From Mariniphaga sediminis (lineage in GTDB: Bacteria; Bacteroidota; Bacteroidia; Bacteroidales; Prolixibacteraceae), in assembly GCF_003573545.1 (NCBI RefSeq), contig NZ_QWET01000024.1, positions 1 to 64,000 of the forward strand: a DNA stretch of 64,000 nt, read 5' to 3'. Position 1 is the stretch's first letter; each line of letters starts with the position of its first letter. A program made the translations under genes and the position numbers. Shown one piece after another: positions 45,453-53,613 of the stretch. The notes under the pieces were generated by a model. It made no database searches and was not told the origin of the DNA. It saw nothing but the letters and a program-made list of their open reading frames with translations.

Positions 45453-46084
45453 AGCGTGTCAGTTTTTGTACGGTGTTCGTACCTGAAATACATTAACGCA
45501 CCGTAGATGATATGAATGACTCCAAATCCGAGCGCCCAAAACAGTAATCCGACTGCGGGAAAAAGGGCTGCAAGTATCCCCAGTGTAATCTGAAGAATTC
45601 CCATGTAAAAAATTTCCTGCCGGGTGAATTTGGCTGCATTTACCAGGGCCAGACCGTAAAAAATCAGGCAGGCCGGTGAAATAATACTGTACATTTCCCT
45701 GAAAATAAAAACCAGAATAAAGATTCCGCCGCTTAACAATGGGATAGAAAGGTTGAGTAGCATTAACCGTGAGCCGGGATTCCAGATTTTTTTATTCATC
45801 TTTTTTGCCCTGCGGAAGGTCAGCCAGATGGTTGTAACAAATGCCGACAATAAAACCACTCCCGCGATAATTAACAGCCTTGTTACAGGTTGTGCAACAT
45901 GCTCTCCGGATAAATATACCGGAGACGAAAGGTAAATAATACGATAAGCGAAAAAGGCGCCCGCCAAGGCATAAATACCGATTAAAATTCCCGATAAACC
46001 ACTCAGCGATAGAAAACGGCTGGATTCTTCCATCATTTTCCGGATCTCTTTTATTTCGGCTAAATAATTTTCAGTTGTTTTCAT
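45449..46084 (-). CDS. Multi-pass membrane protein paired with the winged-helix regulator
   Basis: A 211-residue protein with a charged N-terminus (KTTENYLAEIKEIRKMMEES) and six hydrophobic helices from about residue 25. No enzymatic motif was recognised. It is the first gene of the operon, with the 17-bp operator 10 bp upstream of its start. The 4-bp GTGA overlap with the regulator gene suggests that they act together, as in other Bacteroidetes pairs of a small winged-helix protein and a membrane protein. ATG at 46084 is preferred to an upstream start at 46117, which would place the operator inside the gene. Confidence 0.7.
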   Translation of the reverse strand: MKTTENYLAEIKEIRKMMEESSRFLSLSGLSGILIGIYALAGAFFAYRIIYLSSPVYLSGEHVAQPVTRLLIIAGVVLLSAFVTTIWLTFRRAKKMNKKIWNPGSRLMLLNLSIPLLSGGIFILVFIFREMYSIISPACLIFYGLALVNAAKFTRQEIFYMGILQITLGILAALFPAVGLLFWALGFGVIHIIYGALMYFRYEHRTKTDTL

Positions 46085-46093
46085 TTTAAAAGT

Positions 46094-46110
46094 ACTTTGA
46101 AATACAAAGT
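46094..46110. promoter_or_regulatory. Operator ACTTTGAA-A-TACAAAGT upstream of the regulator operon
   Basis: A 17-bp palindrome with one arm mismatch lies 10-26 bp upstream of the ATG at 46084. On the minus strand it overlaps TAACTTTG, a match to the -7 consensus TAnnTTTG, so binding would block the promoter. It is the sister of the site at 45122-45138. Confidence 0.65.
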
Positions 46111-46239
46111 TAGGCAATTAAATTTGAAAATGAAAAAATAAAATAGCCCGAAAATTGTTTTTTGTTCTTCTATCTTTGCGTCGCTATACATGGTAAAAAG
46201 AGATATATCTAATTTTAATATGACAGCTTTTTTAGGATA

Positions 46240-46917
46240 ATGAATCCGGAATACAGAAATACAGCAGACGGATCAGGTACCCTTTATTTGCCGGAAATGA
46301 ATGAGCAATACCATTCCTTAAACGGTGCGGTTACTGAATCAAAGCATGTTTTTATTGAAATGGGCTATCGTTTTCATTCCGCTCCCAATCCCGTCATTTT
46401 TGAGGTCGGGTTTGGAACAGGATTAAATTGTTTGCTGACGGCAGATTTGGCAGAGAAAGATCAACGTTCCGTTTTTTATATTGCCATCGAAAAATATCCA
46501 CTATCATCTGAGACAATAAAAAAACTCGATTATGGCCGGTTTATTCAGGGGAAAGGCCGGGAATTGTTTTCTTCAATCCATGAATGTGTGTGGGATGTCC
46601 CGGTACAACTCACTCCCTGGTTTACATTACTCAAATTAAAAGCCGACTTTACCGGTAATGAATGGCAAATACCACAACACTGTGATATTATTTATTTTGA
46701 TGCTTTTGGCCCCGATAAACAGCCTGAAATGTGGTCTCTCCCTAATTTTCTTCACCTATCCCAACTGATGTCTCCCGGTGGGGTTTTTGTTACATACAGC
46801 GCCAAAGGGATGGTACGCAGGCAATTGACAGAAGTTGGTTTCACAGTGGAAAGACTACCGGGACCTCCCGGGAAAAAAGAGATGCTCAGGGGAATAAAAA
46901 CGGCATCTGGAATTTAA
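46240..46917 (+). CDS. mnmD: tRNA 5-methylaminomethyl-2-thiouridine methyltransferase, MnmD type
   Basis: A 225-residue SAM-dependent methyltransferase that completes mnm5s2U34 in tRNA anticodons. It has the SAM motif FEVGFGTGLNCLLTADLA, the acidic active-site block IIYFDAFGPDKQPEMWS and the family-specific TYSAKGMVRRQLTEVGFTVERLPGPPGKKEMLRG. It is the stand-alone MnmD form without the MnmC oxidase domain, as usual in Bacteroidetes. A -7-like TATCTTTG lies at 46171-46178. FKBP genes follow after a 53-bp gap. Confidence 0.95.
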   Translation: MNPEYRNTADGSGTLYLPEMNEQYHSLNGAVTESKHVFIEMGYRFHSAPNPVIFEVGFGTGLNCLLTADLAEKDQRSVFYIAIEKYPLSSETIKKLDYGRFIQGKGRELFSSIHECVWDVPVQLTPWFTLLKLKADFTGNEWQIPQHCDIIYFDAFGPDKQPEMWSLPNFLHLSQLMSPGGVFVTYSAKGMVRRQLTEVGFTVERLPGPPGKKEMLRGIKTASGI

Positions 46918-46970
46918 TTGCCAAAAAATTAAATTATCTTCGCAACCTTTAATCAAGAAAAAAAACAGTC

Positions 46971-47582
46971 ATGGCAGAAGAAAAATTGACCGGTGAATTG
47001 GAACGGTTCAGTTATGCCCTGGGAATGAGTGTTGCTTCAAATCTTATAAAGTCTGGAGTAAAAAACATTAATCCGGAAGCATTTCTAAAAGCAGTTAATG
47101 ACACGTATTTGGGGGAGATGCCTCAGTTATTGCCCGACGAAGCCAACAAAATTTTGGAAAGTTTTATGGGAAAAGCTGAGCAGGAAGCCGCCAATGAAAA
47201 TTTGAAGAACGGGTTGGATTTTTTGTTTCAGAATCGTTCTGAAGATGGTGTGGTTGAGCTTCCCAGCGGTTTACAGTACAAAGTATTAAACGAGGGCGAA
47301 GGTGACCTGCCTACCCTTACTGACCAGGTAAAATGTCATTATCATGGAAGCCTGATAGACGGAACTGTTTTTGATAGTTCGGTTGAACGTGGAAACCCTG
47401 CTGTTTTCCCTGTTAACGGGGTTATTCGCGGATGGGTGGAAGCCTTACAGTTGATGCCTGTCGGTTCAAAATGGCGGCTTTTTGTTCCGCCCGATCTTGG
47501 CTATGGAGAACAGGGAGCCGGTAGTGTTATCGGGCCTAATTCCACCCTCGTGTTCGATGTTGAATTATTGGAAATCGTTTAA
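46971..47582 (+). CDS. FKBP-type peptidyl-prolyl isomerase
   Basis: A 203-residue isomerase with the N-terminal helical dimerisation domain typical of FkpA/Mip-like proteins (LERFSYALGMSVASNLIKSG) and a C-terminal FKBP domain (VKCHYHGSLIDGTVFDSSVE, WVEALQLMPVGSKWRLFVPPDLGYGE, LVFDVELLEI). No signal peptide is present, so it is cytoplasmic. It is 12 bp from a second FKBP gene whose product carries a lipoprotein signal, so the two look like a duplicated pair split between compartments. Confidence 0.93.
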   Translation: MAEEKLTGELERFSYALGMSVASNLIKSGVKNINPEAFLKAVNDTYLGEMPQLLPDEANKILESFMGKAEQEAANENLKNGLDFLFQNRSEDGVVELPSGLQYKVLNEGEGDLPTLTDQVKCHYHGSLIDGTVFDSSVERGNPAVFPVNGVIRGWVEALQLMPVGSKWRLFVPPDLGYGEQGAGSVIGPNSTLVFDVELLEIV

Positions 47583-47594
47583 ATATATTTAATT

Positions 47595-48302
47595 ATGAGA
47601 AACAGTGTTATCTATTTACCGGCCATTCTGCTATTAATTGTTGGTATGAGTTGTCAGCAATCGGGGTCAGTTAAAAAAGTAAAGCTCGAAACGGCAGCTG
47701 ATTCGGCTGGTTATGCCATTGGTATTTTGGTAGGAAATAACAACAAGCAACAAATTGAAAATGCCCCGGGTGGGGGAGATATTAATGTAGAAGCTATGGT
47801 AGCTGCCTTTAGTATAGCTGCGTTAGAGCAGGAAGGTGAAATGACCGTAGAAGAAGCAGACCAGGTAATCCGTTCCTATTTCGAACAAGCTGGGGAAAAG
47901 GAAAGTCAGAAAAACCTGGAAGAAGGGAATGCTTTCCTGGAAGAAAACAAAAGCCGTGAGGGAGTTAATACCACTGCCAGCGGACTTCAGTATGAAGTGA
48001 TAAATGAAGGCACCGGGGCAAAACCGACGGCCGAAGACCGCGTACGGGTTCATTATCATGGAACATTGATTGACGGTACTGTTTTCGATAGTTCTGTTGA
48101 TCGTGGTGAACCGGCTGTATTTGGTGTAGGACAAGTGATTCCGGGGTGGACTGAAGCTTTGCAACTGATGTCTGTTGGATCGAAATGGAAAGTTTATATT
48201 CCTTCTGATCTGGGATATGGCGAACGTGGCGCAGGCGGCGATATTGGCCCGAACAGCACGTTGGTTTTTGAAGTGGAGCTTCTCGAAATAGTTGAAGAAT
48301 AG
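47595..48302 (+). CDS. FKBP-type peptidyl-prolyl isomerase, lipoprotein form
   Basis: A 235-residue paralogue of the preceding gene with a lipoprotein signal (VGMSCQQSG). It has the helical domain (TAADSAGYAIGILVGNNNKQ...) and a C-terminal FKBP domain (VRVHYHGTLIDGTVFDSSVD, WTEALQLMSVGSKWKVYIPSDLGYGE). It would help fold proteins in the periplasm. Compared with the first copy it has a longer linker, but the active-site tyrosine and tryptophan positions are kept. A strong terminator follows. Confidence 0.93.
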   Translation: MRNSVIYLPAILLLIVGMSCQQSGSVKKVKLETAADSAGYAIGILVGNNNKQQIENAPGGGDINVEAMVAAFSIAALEQEGEMTVEEADQVIRSYFEQAGEKESQKNLEEGNAFLEENKSREGVNTTASGLQYEVINEGTGAKPTAEDRVRVHYHGTLIDGTVFDSSVDRGEPAVFGVGQVIPGWTEALQLMSVGSKWKVYIPSDLGYGERGAGGDIGPNSTLVFEVELLEIVEE

Positions 48303-48324
48303 GAAAATAATATTTTTTGGATAA

Positions 48325-48365
48325 AAACCCTTTGTTGTTCTTCCTACAAAGGGTTTCTTTTTTTA
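48325..48365 (+). terminator. Rho-independent terminator after the FKBP pair
   Basis: AAACCCTTTGT (48325-48335) and ACAAAGGGTTT (48346-48356) form an 11-bp stem with a 10-nt loop, followed by CTTTTTTTA. It ends just before the DUF3127 start at 48377. Confidence 0.85.
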
Positions 48366-48376
48366 TTTTAGCTCTC

Positions 48377-48748
48377 ATGAGTTTACAGTTAAAAGGAAAG
48401 ATACAACAAATACTGAATCCCGAATCCGGGGTCAGTCGTGCAGGTAAAGAGTGGAAAAAACAGGAGTTTGTAATTGAAACCGAAGAGCAGTTTCCAAAGA
48501 AAGTGTGCTTCACTCTCTTTAATGATAAACTTTCATTGCTGGAAGGGATAAGCGAAGGCGAAGACGTGGAAGTGTCGTTCAATCTCGAATCAAGAGAATT
48601 TAAAGGGAAATGGTATCACAATATCAATGCCTGGAAAATGGATAAAGTTTCAGGAGAAGGAGTGTTGCAGGAAGCGCCTCCTGAATTCAGACCAGAAGAC
48701 ATCCCGCCAGAACCTGCCGAAGGGCCGGAAGGAGACCTTCCATTCTAG
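48377..48748 (+). CDS. DUF3127 protein (OB-fold-like)
   Basis: A 123-residue protein starting MSLQLKGKIQQILNPESGVS, with QEFVIETEEQFPKKVCFTLFNDKL and VSFNLESREFKGKWYHNINAWKM, the defining pattern of DUF3127, thought to have a single-stranded-DNA-binding-like OB fold. The tail is rich in Pro and Glu (APPEFRPEDIPPEPAEGPEGDLPF), like the acidic tail of SSB, and may be a protein-interaction tail. ATG at 48377 follows the terminator; the in-frame upstream start at 48317 lies inside it and is rejected. Confidence 0.88.
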   Translation: MSLQLKGKIQQILNPESGVSRAGKEWKKQEFVIETEEQFPKKVCFTLFNDKLSLLEGISEGEDVEVSFNLESREFKGKWYHNINAWKMDKVSGEGVLQEAPPEFRPEDIPPEPAEGPEGDLPF

Positions 48749-48801
48749 CCCGTTCGACCTAGATTAATTGACAATATGATAAAAAATCAAATTAGTACCA
48801 G

Positions 48802-49560
48802 ATGAATCTGTCCAGAAGAAAATTTTTTGGCCGATCGGTAGCAGGTGTTGCCGGTTTGGCAAGTATTCCAGCTATTGTATCTGCTAGTATTGCACCTGAA
48901 AAGAAAAACAACAAATTTTCCCTTTTTGAAAAAGAAGGAACCGTTCTTTTCCAGGGAGATTCGATTACCGATGCCAGGCGGGAAAAAGAAAAGGAGTTAC
49001 CAAACAATCCGCAGTCATTTGGCTCAGGCTATGCTTTTCTTGCCGCATCATTTTTGATGAATGCCCTTCCGGAAAAAAATCTTACCATCTATAACAGGGG
49101 AATCAGTGGAAACAAGGTGTTTCAGTTAGCTGACCGATGGCAAAAAGATTGTCTCGGTTTGAAACCAGACGTACTTAGTATTTTAATTGGGGTAAACGAT
49201 TACTGGCATAAAAGAGCGGGTAAATATGACGGCACCGTAGAAATTTATGAAAATGATTACCGTGCTTTGCTTCAGCGTACTAAAGAAAATCTTCCCGATG
49301 TAAAATTGGTAATCTGTCAGCCGTTTGCCGTTTTAAACACTTCGGCAGTGGATGAAACATGGGTTAAACCCATGAAAGGGTACCAAAAATCTGCAAAGAA
49401 AATGGCCGATGAATTCGATGCCATTTGGGTTCCTTTCCAGGAAGTTTTCGACGAAGCGATAAAACATGCTCCTCCTACTTACTGGACGGGTGATGGTGTT
49501 CATCCATCCATGGCGGGGGCGCAACTTATGGCCGAAGCCTGGCTCCGGTCGGTTGAATAA
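48802..49560 (+). CDS. Tat-exported SGNH/GDSL hydrolase
   Basis: A 252-residue protein with a twin-arginine signal (SRRKFFG at residues 4-10), followed by an SGNH hydrolase: nucleophile S54 in FQGDSITDA, glycine block NRGISGNKV, asparagine in IGVNDYW and D231/H234 in GDGVHPS. It is an esterase or lipase-like enzyme, probably acting on acylated carbohydrates in the periplasm. The family is shared with polysaccharide acetylesterases and the substrate is not known. A terminator follows at 49567-49600. Confidence 0.9.
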   Translation: MNLSRRKFFGRSVAGVAGLASIPAIVSASIAPEKKNNKFSLFEKEGTVLFQGDSITDARREKEKELPNNPQSFGSGYAFLAASFLMNALPEKNLTIYNRGISGNKVFQLADRWQKDCLGLKPDVLSILIGVNDYWHKRAGKYDGTVEIYENDYRALLQRTKENLPDVKLVICQPFAVLNTSAVDETWVKPMKGYQKSAKKMADEFDAIWVPFQEVFDEAIKHAPPTYWTGDGVHPSMAGAQLMAEAWLRSVE

Positions 49561-49566
49561 AAAAGA

Positions 49567-49600
49567 GGGCAGTCAAATATTAATTGGCTGCCCTTTTTTT
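49567..49600. terminator. Terminator between convergent hydrolase and aldo/keto reductase genes
   Basis: GGGCAGTCAA (49567-49576) pairs with TTGGCTGCCC (49584-49593) with one G-U pair, followed by seven T residues on the plus strand. An A-run on the other side makes it usable in both directions. Confidence 0.8.
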
Positions 49601-49614
49601 ATCCCTTTCTATTT

Positions 49615-50595
49615 TTATGCCCAATGCATTCCATCGTGATAACCGGGTTGCATCCAGGGTAAATCTTTACTCCGGTAAAACGGATCAAGCGAAGCCCGTA
49701 ATTCTTTCATTCGCTCATTGCTAAGCGGCTTGAATGATTTGAGGATTGCAATGTTTTCATTCATTACATCCAGGCTGTCGGTGCCAATTACCGCAGCTGT
49801 AATATCTTTTAAAGTCAGCGCATATTTCACCAGGTCCCGGGGCTCCAGCCCGTTTACAGTTTCTCTTGGCCGGATGACCTTCATTGCCAGAACGCCCATT
49901 CCTTTTTTTGCTGCAACCGGAACCGGTTGTTCCTCAAACGACTGGCCTTCTTTCTGATGGTTCAGGGCAATAAGCATGGTGTCGAAATCGTACATCTCAG
50001 CAGCCAGTTTCATTGCTGAAGCCGAAGTGTGGCCGGTAAAACCAATGTGCCGGATAACGCCTTCTTCCTGGTACTTCTTCAAAACAGGAAGCACTCCGTC
50101 GGCCGCTCCAAATTGTTTTACTTCTTCTTCCGTGGTAACACTGTGAACCTGAAATAAATCAATGTAATCCGTTTGAAGTCTTTTTAAACTGGTTTCAATG
50201 GTACGTTTGGCATCATCTGCCTTTCGTTCGCCTACTTTTGTGGCAAGGAAAACCTTTTGGCGTACCGATTTCAAAATCTTTCCTATACGCTCTTCACTGA
50301 ATTCATGATCATTTTTATACAATGCGGCGGTATCCCAGTAGTAGAGTCCTTTGTTGAGGCCGGTTTCCAATATTTCCAGCCCTTTTTCCTCTTCTACTGC
50401 CATAAAACGGCTACCCAATCCCAAGATAAGCCGGGGTATGCGTACTCCGGTTTTCCCGAGCATTGTTGTGGGTAATCCTTTCGCATCATAAGGAGATGCG
50501 GAATAGGAACCTGTTGTGGGGACTAAAATAGCGCCTGCCGTGGCGGCACTGGTTGTTTTGATAAAATCCCTGCGGGTGAAATCCTTTTTTTTCAT
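49615..50595 (-). CDS. Tat-exported aldo/keto reductase
   Basis: A 326-residue protein with a twin-arginine signal (FTRRDFIKTT, residues about 6-15) and an aldo/keto-reductase barrel. The catalytic tetrad is visible as D in YWDTAALY, Y in the same segment, K in FLATKVGE and H in LFQVHSV. Export with folded cofactor by Tat fits NADPH binding before export. The exact substrate is unknown. The neighbour at 50651 is a cytoplasmic aldo/keto reductase in the same direction, but sequence differences are large. Confidence 0.88.
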   Translation of the reverse strand: MKKKDFTRRDFIKTTSAATAGAILVPTTGSYSASPYDAKGLPTTMLGKTGVRIPRLILGLGSRFMAVEEEKGLEILETGLNKGLYYWDTAALYKNDHEFSEERIGKILKSVRQKVFLATKVGERKADDAKRTIETSLKRLQTDYIDLFQVHSVTTEEEVKQFGAADGVLPVLKKYQEEGVIRHIGFTGHTSASAMKLAAEMYDFDTMLIALNHQKEGQSFEEQPVPVAAKKGMGVLAMKVIRPRETVNGLEPRDLVKYALTLKDITAAVIGTDSLDVMNENIAILKSFKPLSNERMKELRASLDPFYRSKDLPWMQPGYHDGMHWA

Positions 50596-50650
50596 ATCGC
50601 TTTGTTTTTATGGGACATATATTCGTTTGCTACACTAGATTACTATATAA

Positions 50651-51646
50651 TTACAATTTTAAACTGAGGTTGTTTAGTTTCGAATTGATTATTTTCATTT
50701 CGTCTTCGGAAATTGTGAGTGCGGCTGCCCCGATGTTTTCGGTTACCTGTTTTTCATTTCTGGCGCCAACAAGTAAACAGGTAATACCGGGCTGATAAAG
50801 GGTCCACCGGATAACGAGTTGTGCGAGTGTGGCATTTTTCTCTTCGGCAATGGGTTTTATTTCGTTCAAAAACTGATTGATATTTGTAATATTGGGTTCT
50901 TTATAGAATGGCGTTTTAGGTCGGTGGTCGCCCGGCTCAAAAGGATAATCGGGTGTAATTTTTCCGGTTAAGATACCCCGTTGCAACGGACTGTACACAA
51001 TAATCGCTTTGTTATTGTCAATACAGTATGGTACCAAATCCTTTTCAATATTACGAAAAACCATACTGTAGGGTACCTGATTTGAAGCCAGACTGAAATG
51101 TTTTTCTGCCTCTTCCATTTGCTCTGTTGTAAAATTGCTTACTCCGCCGGCTCGAATTTTCCCCTGGGTTTTGAGAATCTCAAGCGCTTCCATGGTTTCT
51201 TCCACCGGTGTATCAGTGTCTGGCCAGTGTTGTTGGAAAAGGTCGATATAGTCCGTTCCCAGCCTTCTTAACGAGTTTTCGCATTCTTTGATAACGCTTT
51301 CTTTTCTTCCTGTTCTGTAAACGGATAATTCATTGCCCTGGTTATCTGTGGTTTTTTCGATGTGCAGGTTATTCGAAACAATATCCCAGCGTAACCCGAA
51401 TTTGGTAAGGATTTCTACCTTGTCGCGCTTTCCTTTTATTGCTTTACCTACAAATTCTTCACTTTGTCCAAATCCGTAAATCGGCGCTGTGTCAATCGTT
51501 GTCATTCCGTTTTCAATCGCGCATTCGATGGCCTGAATTGACTCTTTTTCTTCTGCTCCTCCCCAGAACCAGCCTCCAATAGCCCACGCGCCAAAAGTGA
51601 GTGGTGTAATTTTTACATCTGTTCCGGGCAATGTAATCTTCTCCAT
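50651..51646 (-). CDS. Aldo/keto reductase (YghZ/AKR11-like)
   Basis: A 331-residue cytoplasmic NADPH-dependent reductase. Tetrad: D and Y in TIDTAPIYG, K in EILTKFGLR, H in LFQQHWPDTD. The cofactor-binding part VYSPLQRGILTGK and a late VGARNEKQVTENIGAA segment match the AKR11/tas-like group that reduces aldehydes and other carbonyls. It lies 55 bp upstream, in transcription order, of the exported reductase and may be co-transcribed with it. Confidence 0.9.
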   Translation of the reverse strand: MEKITLPGTDVKITPLTFGAWAIGGWFWGGAEEKESIQAIECAIENGMTTIDTAPIYGFGQSEEFVGKAIKGKRDKVEILTKFGLRWDIVSNNLHIEKTTDNQGNELSVYRTGRKESVIKECENSLRRLGTDYIDLFQQHWPDTDTPVEETMEALEILKTQGKIRAGGVSNFTTEQMEEAEKHFSLASNQVPYSMVFRNIEKDLVPYCIDNNKAIIVYSPLQRGILTGKITPDYPFEPGDHRPKTPFYKEPNITNINQFLNEIKPIAEEKNATLAQLVIRWTLYQPGITCLLVGARNEKQVTENIGAAALTISEDEMKIINSKLNNLSLKL

Positions 51647-51651
51647 TTTTT

Positions 51652-53541
51652 TTATTGTTTTAAGTGATTAAGGTATCCTGCATTTACTTTAAATCCAAGT
51701 TGTTCCGCTCTTTGAGCATCCAGGAGTGCATTTTTTTTATCATTCATGGCATTCAGGGCCAGGGAACGATTAAGGAAAAAGGCGCCTTTTGTAGCATCGA
51801 GCTGAATTGACCGGTTAAATTCGGTCAGCGCTTTTTCATATTCATTTAAGTAAAGATGACATAACCCGATGGTGTTTATCACATCCGGGTCGTTGGGTTT
51901 AACCGAAAGGTATTTGCTGAAATCTGCTATCGATTTGTGATATTCTTTTTGCTGAAACCATACAAAGGCACGGTTTGAAAGTGCACTGGAATTCAGGGGA
52001 TCCAGTTCAAGTGCTTTGTTGAAATCATTCAGCGCTTTTTCCCATTCCTGCTTCACGCCGTAAACAGAACCGCGATTGGCAAGCGCATTGGCAAAGTTCG
52101 GTTCCAGTTCAATGGCCTTGTTGTAATCAGCCAGCGCTTTATCAATATCGCCCCTGTCAAAATAGATTTTACCCCTGTTGTTATATGTTTTACTTTTGTC
52201 AGGTTTCAGTTGAATGGCTTTGTTATAATTTTCCAAGGCTCTTTCCGGTTGATTTTGTCTACGTAAATAATGCCCCAGATTATTGTAAGGCAAAGGTGTA
52301 TCCGGGTATTTTTCAATTACGTCTGTCCAGAGTGTTTCACTGTTTTGCCAGACTTTTGTGCGGCTGTAGGTGCCAAACGACAACAAAATCAGGTAACCAG
52401 TCAAAACAGAATAGATGAATGCACGCTGCCTGTGCATCTTATCTGTTACAATTTCTGTTGTTTTTGCCACAATTAAAAACAATCCGACATAGGGAATATA
52501 TGTAAACCGGTCAGCCAGAAAACCTTGTCCGGCGCCAACTACCTGCAACAGAAATACAATGTTAAACAGAAAAAAAAGGATGCCGTAAGTGAGAATCTTG
52601 TTCGACCTGAATTTTATAAATGGTATGGATATTATAGCTAGTGCGGGAACCATACTCAGGTAAAATAAGGCTGATATTTTTTCAGGATATGGATAAATAG
52701 CCGACATTTCCCAGGGGACAAAGGCTTTAAGCGAATAAACAACAAATGAGTAGCTGCCAATAAACAGCCGCTGCAGAATAGGGAAGGATGAGCCAGCATC
52801 GAGCGAACCCTGCTGACGCAAAAACCAAATGCCCACTATTCCTGTGGCCAATGCCAGTAAAAAGAATGGGATTTTCTCCAGAATGAGTTTTCTGTCCAAA
52901 TGGCGCGAAAACCAGTAATCCATAAGGAGCAGGGTGGGAGCAAGAGCTACCGCCTGTATTTTAGCCAGCAGGGAAAGAGTGAACATGCCGAGTGACAACA
53001 CAAAGAGCCAGCCTTTTTTTTGTCTGACATAATCGGTATAAAAAATGAGGGACAACAGGTAAAAGGCCCCAAACAGCACGTCTTTTCGTTCGGTTATCCA
53101 AACAACCGATTCCGTTCGCATGGGATGGATTCCAAAAAGAAGGGCAACCAGGAAGGCGACCAGAAACGAAAGCCCCATTTTTCGCATTAACATAAAAACC
53201 AGTAAGGTGCAAAATATATGAAGCAACAGGTTGTTCAGGTGGTATAGCCAGGGGGATTCCCCGGCAAAACGGTATTCGATGGCAAAGGTTAGCGTGGAGA
53301 GTGGATTGTAATTTCCGATAACATGATCGGAAAAGATGCCTTTAACGTCGAAACGAACCACATTACTGTTTTCATAAATATTCACATCGTCGTCCCAGTT
53401 GACGAATTCATATTTTAGCGACGGAGAGAAAAGGAGGAATGTAAAAATGACCAGAAACAATCCGCCCCTGAACCATTTTTTTGCAGAATCTGCGTGGGGT
53501 TGCCCCGTTTTTTTGTTTGATTTTTTTTTCGTCTTTTTCAT
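51652..53541 (-). CDS. Membrane TPR protein with TMTC-like GT-C glycosyltransferase core
   Basis: A protein of about 629 residues with a basic start (MKKTKKKSNKKTGQ), nine or more hydrophobic helices (about 20-390) and eight or so TPRs at the C-terminus (ALENYNKAIQLKPDKSKTYN, ALADYNKAIELEPNFANALA). Between the first two helices is FVNWDDDVNIY, and later comes HPMRTESVVWITERKDVL, which matches the signature of TMTC/DUF1736-type O-mannosyltransferases (D-D motif and HP-x-H/R-x-E-x-V). It is therefore a candidate membrane O-glycosyltransferase whose TPRs face the periplasm. Activity is not shown. ATG at 53541 is chosen; 53556 is also possible. Confidence 0.75.
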   Translation of the reverse strand: MKKTKKKSNKKTGQPHADSAKKWFRGGLFLVIFTFLLFSPSLKYEFVNWDDDVNIYENSNVVRFDVKGIFSDHVIGNYNPLSTLTFAIEYRFAGESPWLYHLNNLLLHIFCTLLVFMLMRKMGLSFLVAFLVALLFGIHPMRTESVVWITERKDVLFGAFYLLSLIFYTDYVRQKKGWLFVLSLGMFTLSLLAKIQAVALAPTLLLMDYWFSRHLDRKLILEKIPFFLLALATGIVGIWFLRQQGSLDAGSSFPILQRLFIGSYSFVVYSLKAFVPWEMSAIYPYPEKISALFYLSMVPALAIISIPFIKFRSNKILTYGILFFLFNIVFLLQVVGAGQGFLADRFTYIPYVGLFLIVAKTTEIVTDKMHRQRAFIYSVLTGYLILLSFGTYSRTKVWQNSETLWTDVIEKYPDTPLPYNNLGHYLRRQNQPERALENYNKAIQLKPDKSKTYNNRGKIYFDRGDIDKALADYNKAIELEPNFANALANRGSVYGVKQEWEKALNDFNKALELDPLNSSALSNRAFVWFQQKEYHKSIADFSKYLSVKPNDPDVINTIGLCHLYLNEYEKALTEFNRSIQLDATKGAFFLNRSLALNAMNDKKNALLDAQRAEQLGFKVNAGYLNHLKQ

Positions 53542-53613
53542 TCTCAATTTGAGCATAGGATAGGGAGCTAAAATAAAGAGATCTTGGCAGGAATCAAAAT
53601 TGATCCGGGTGTT

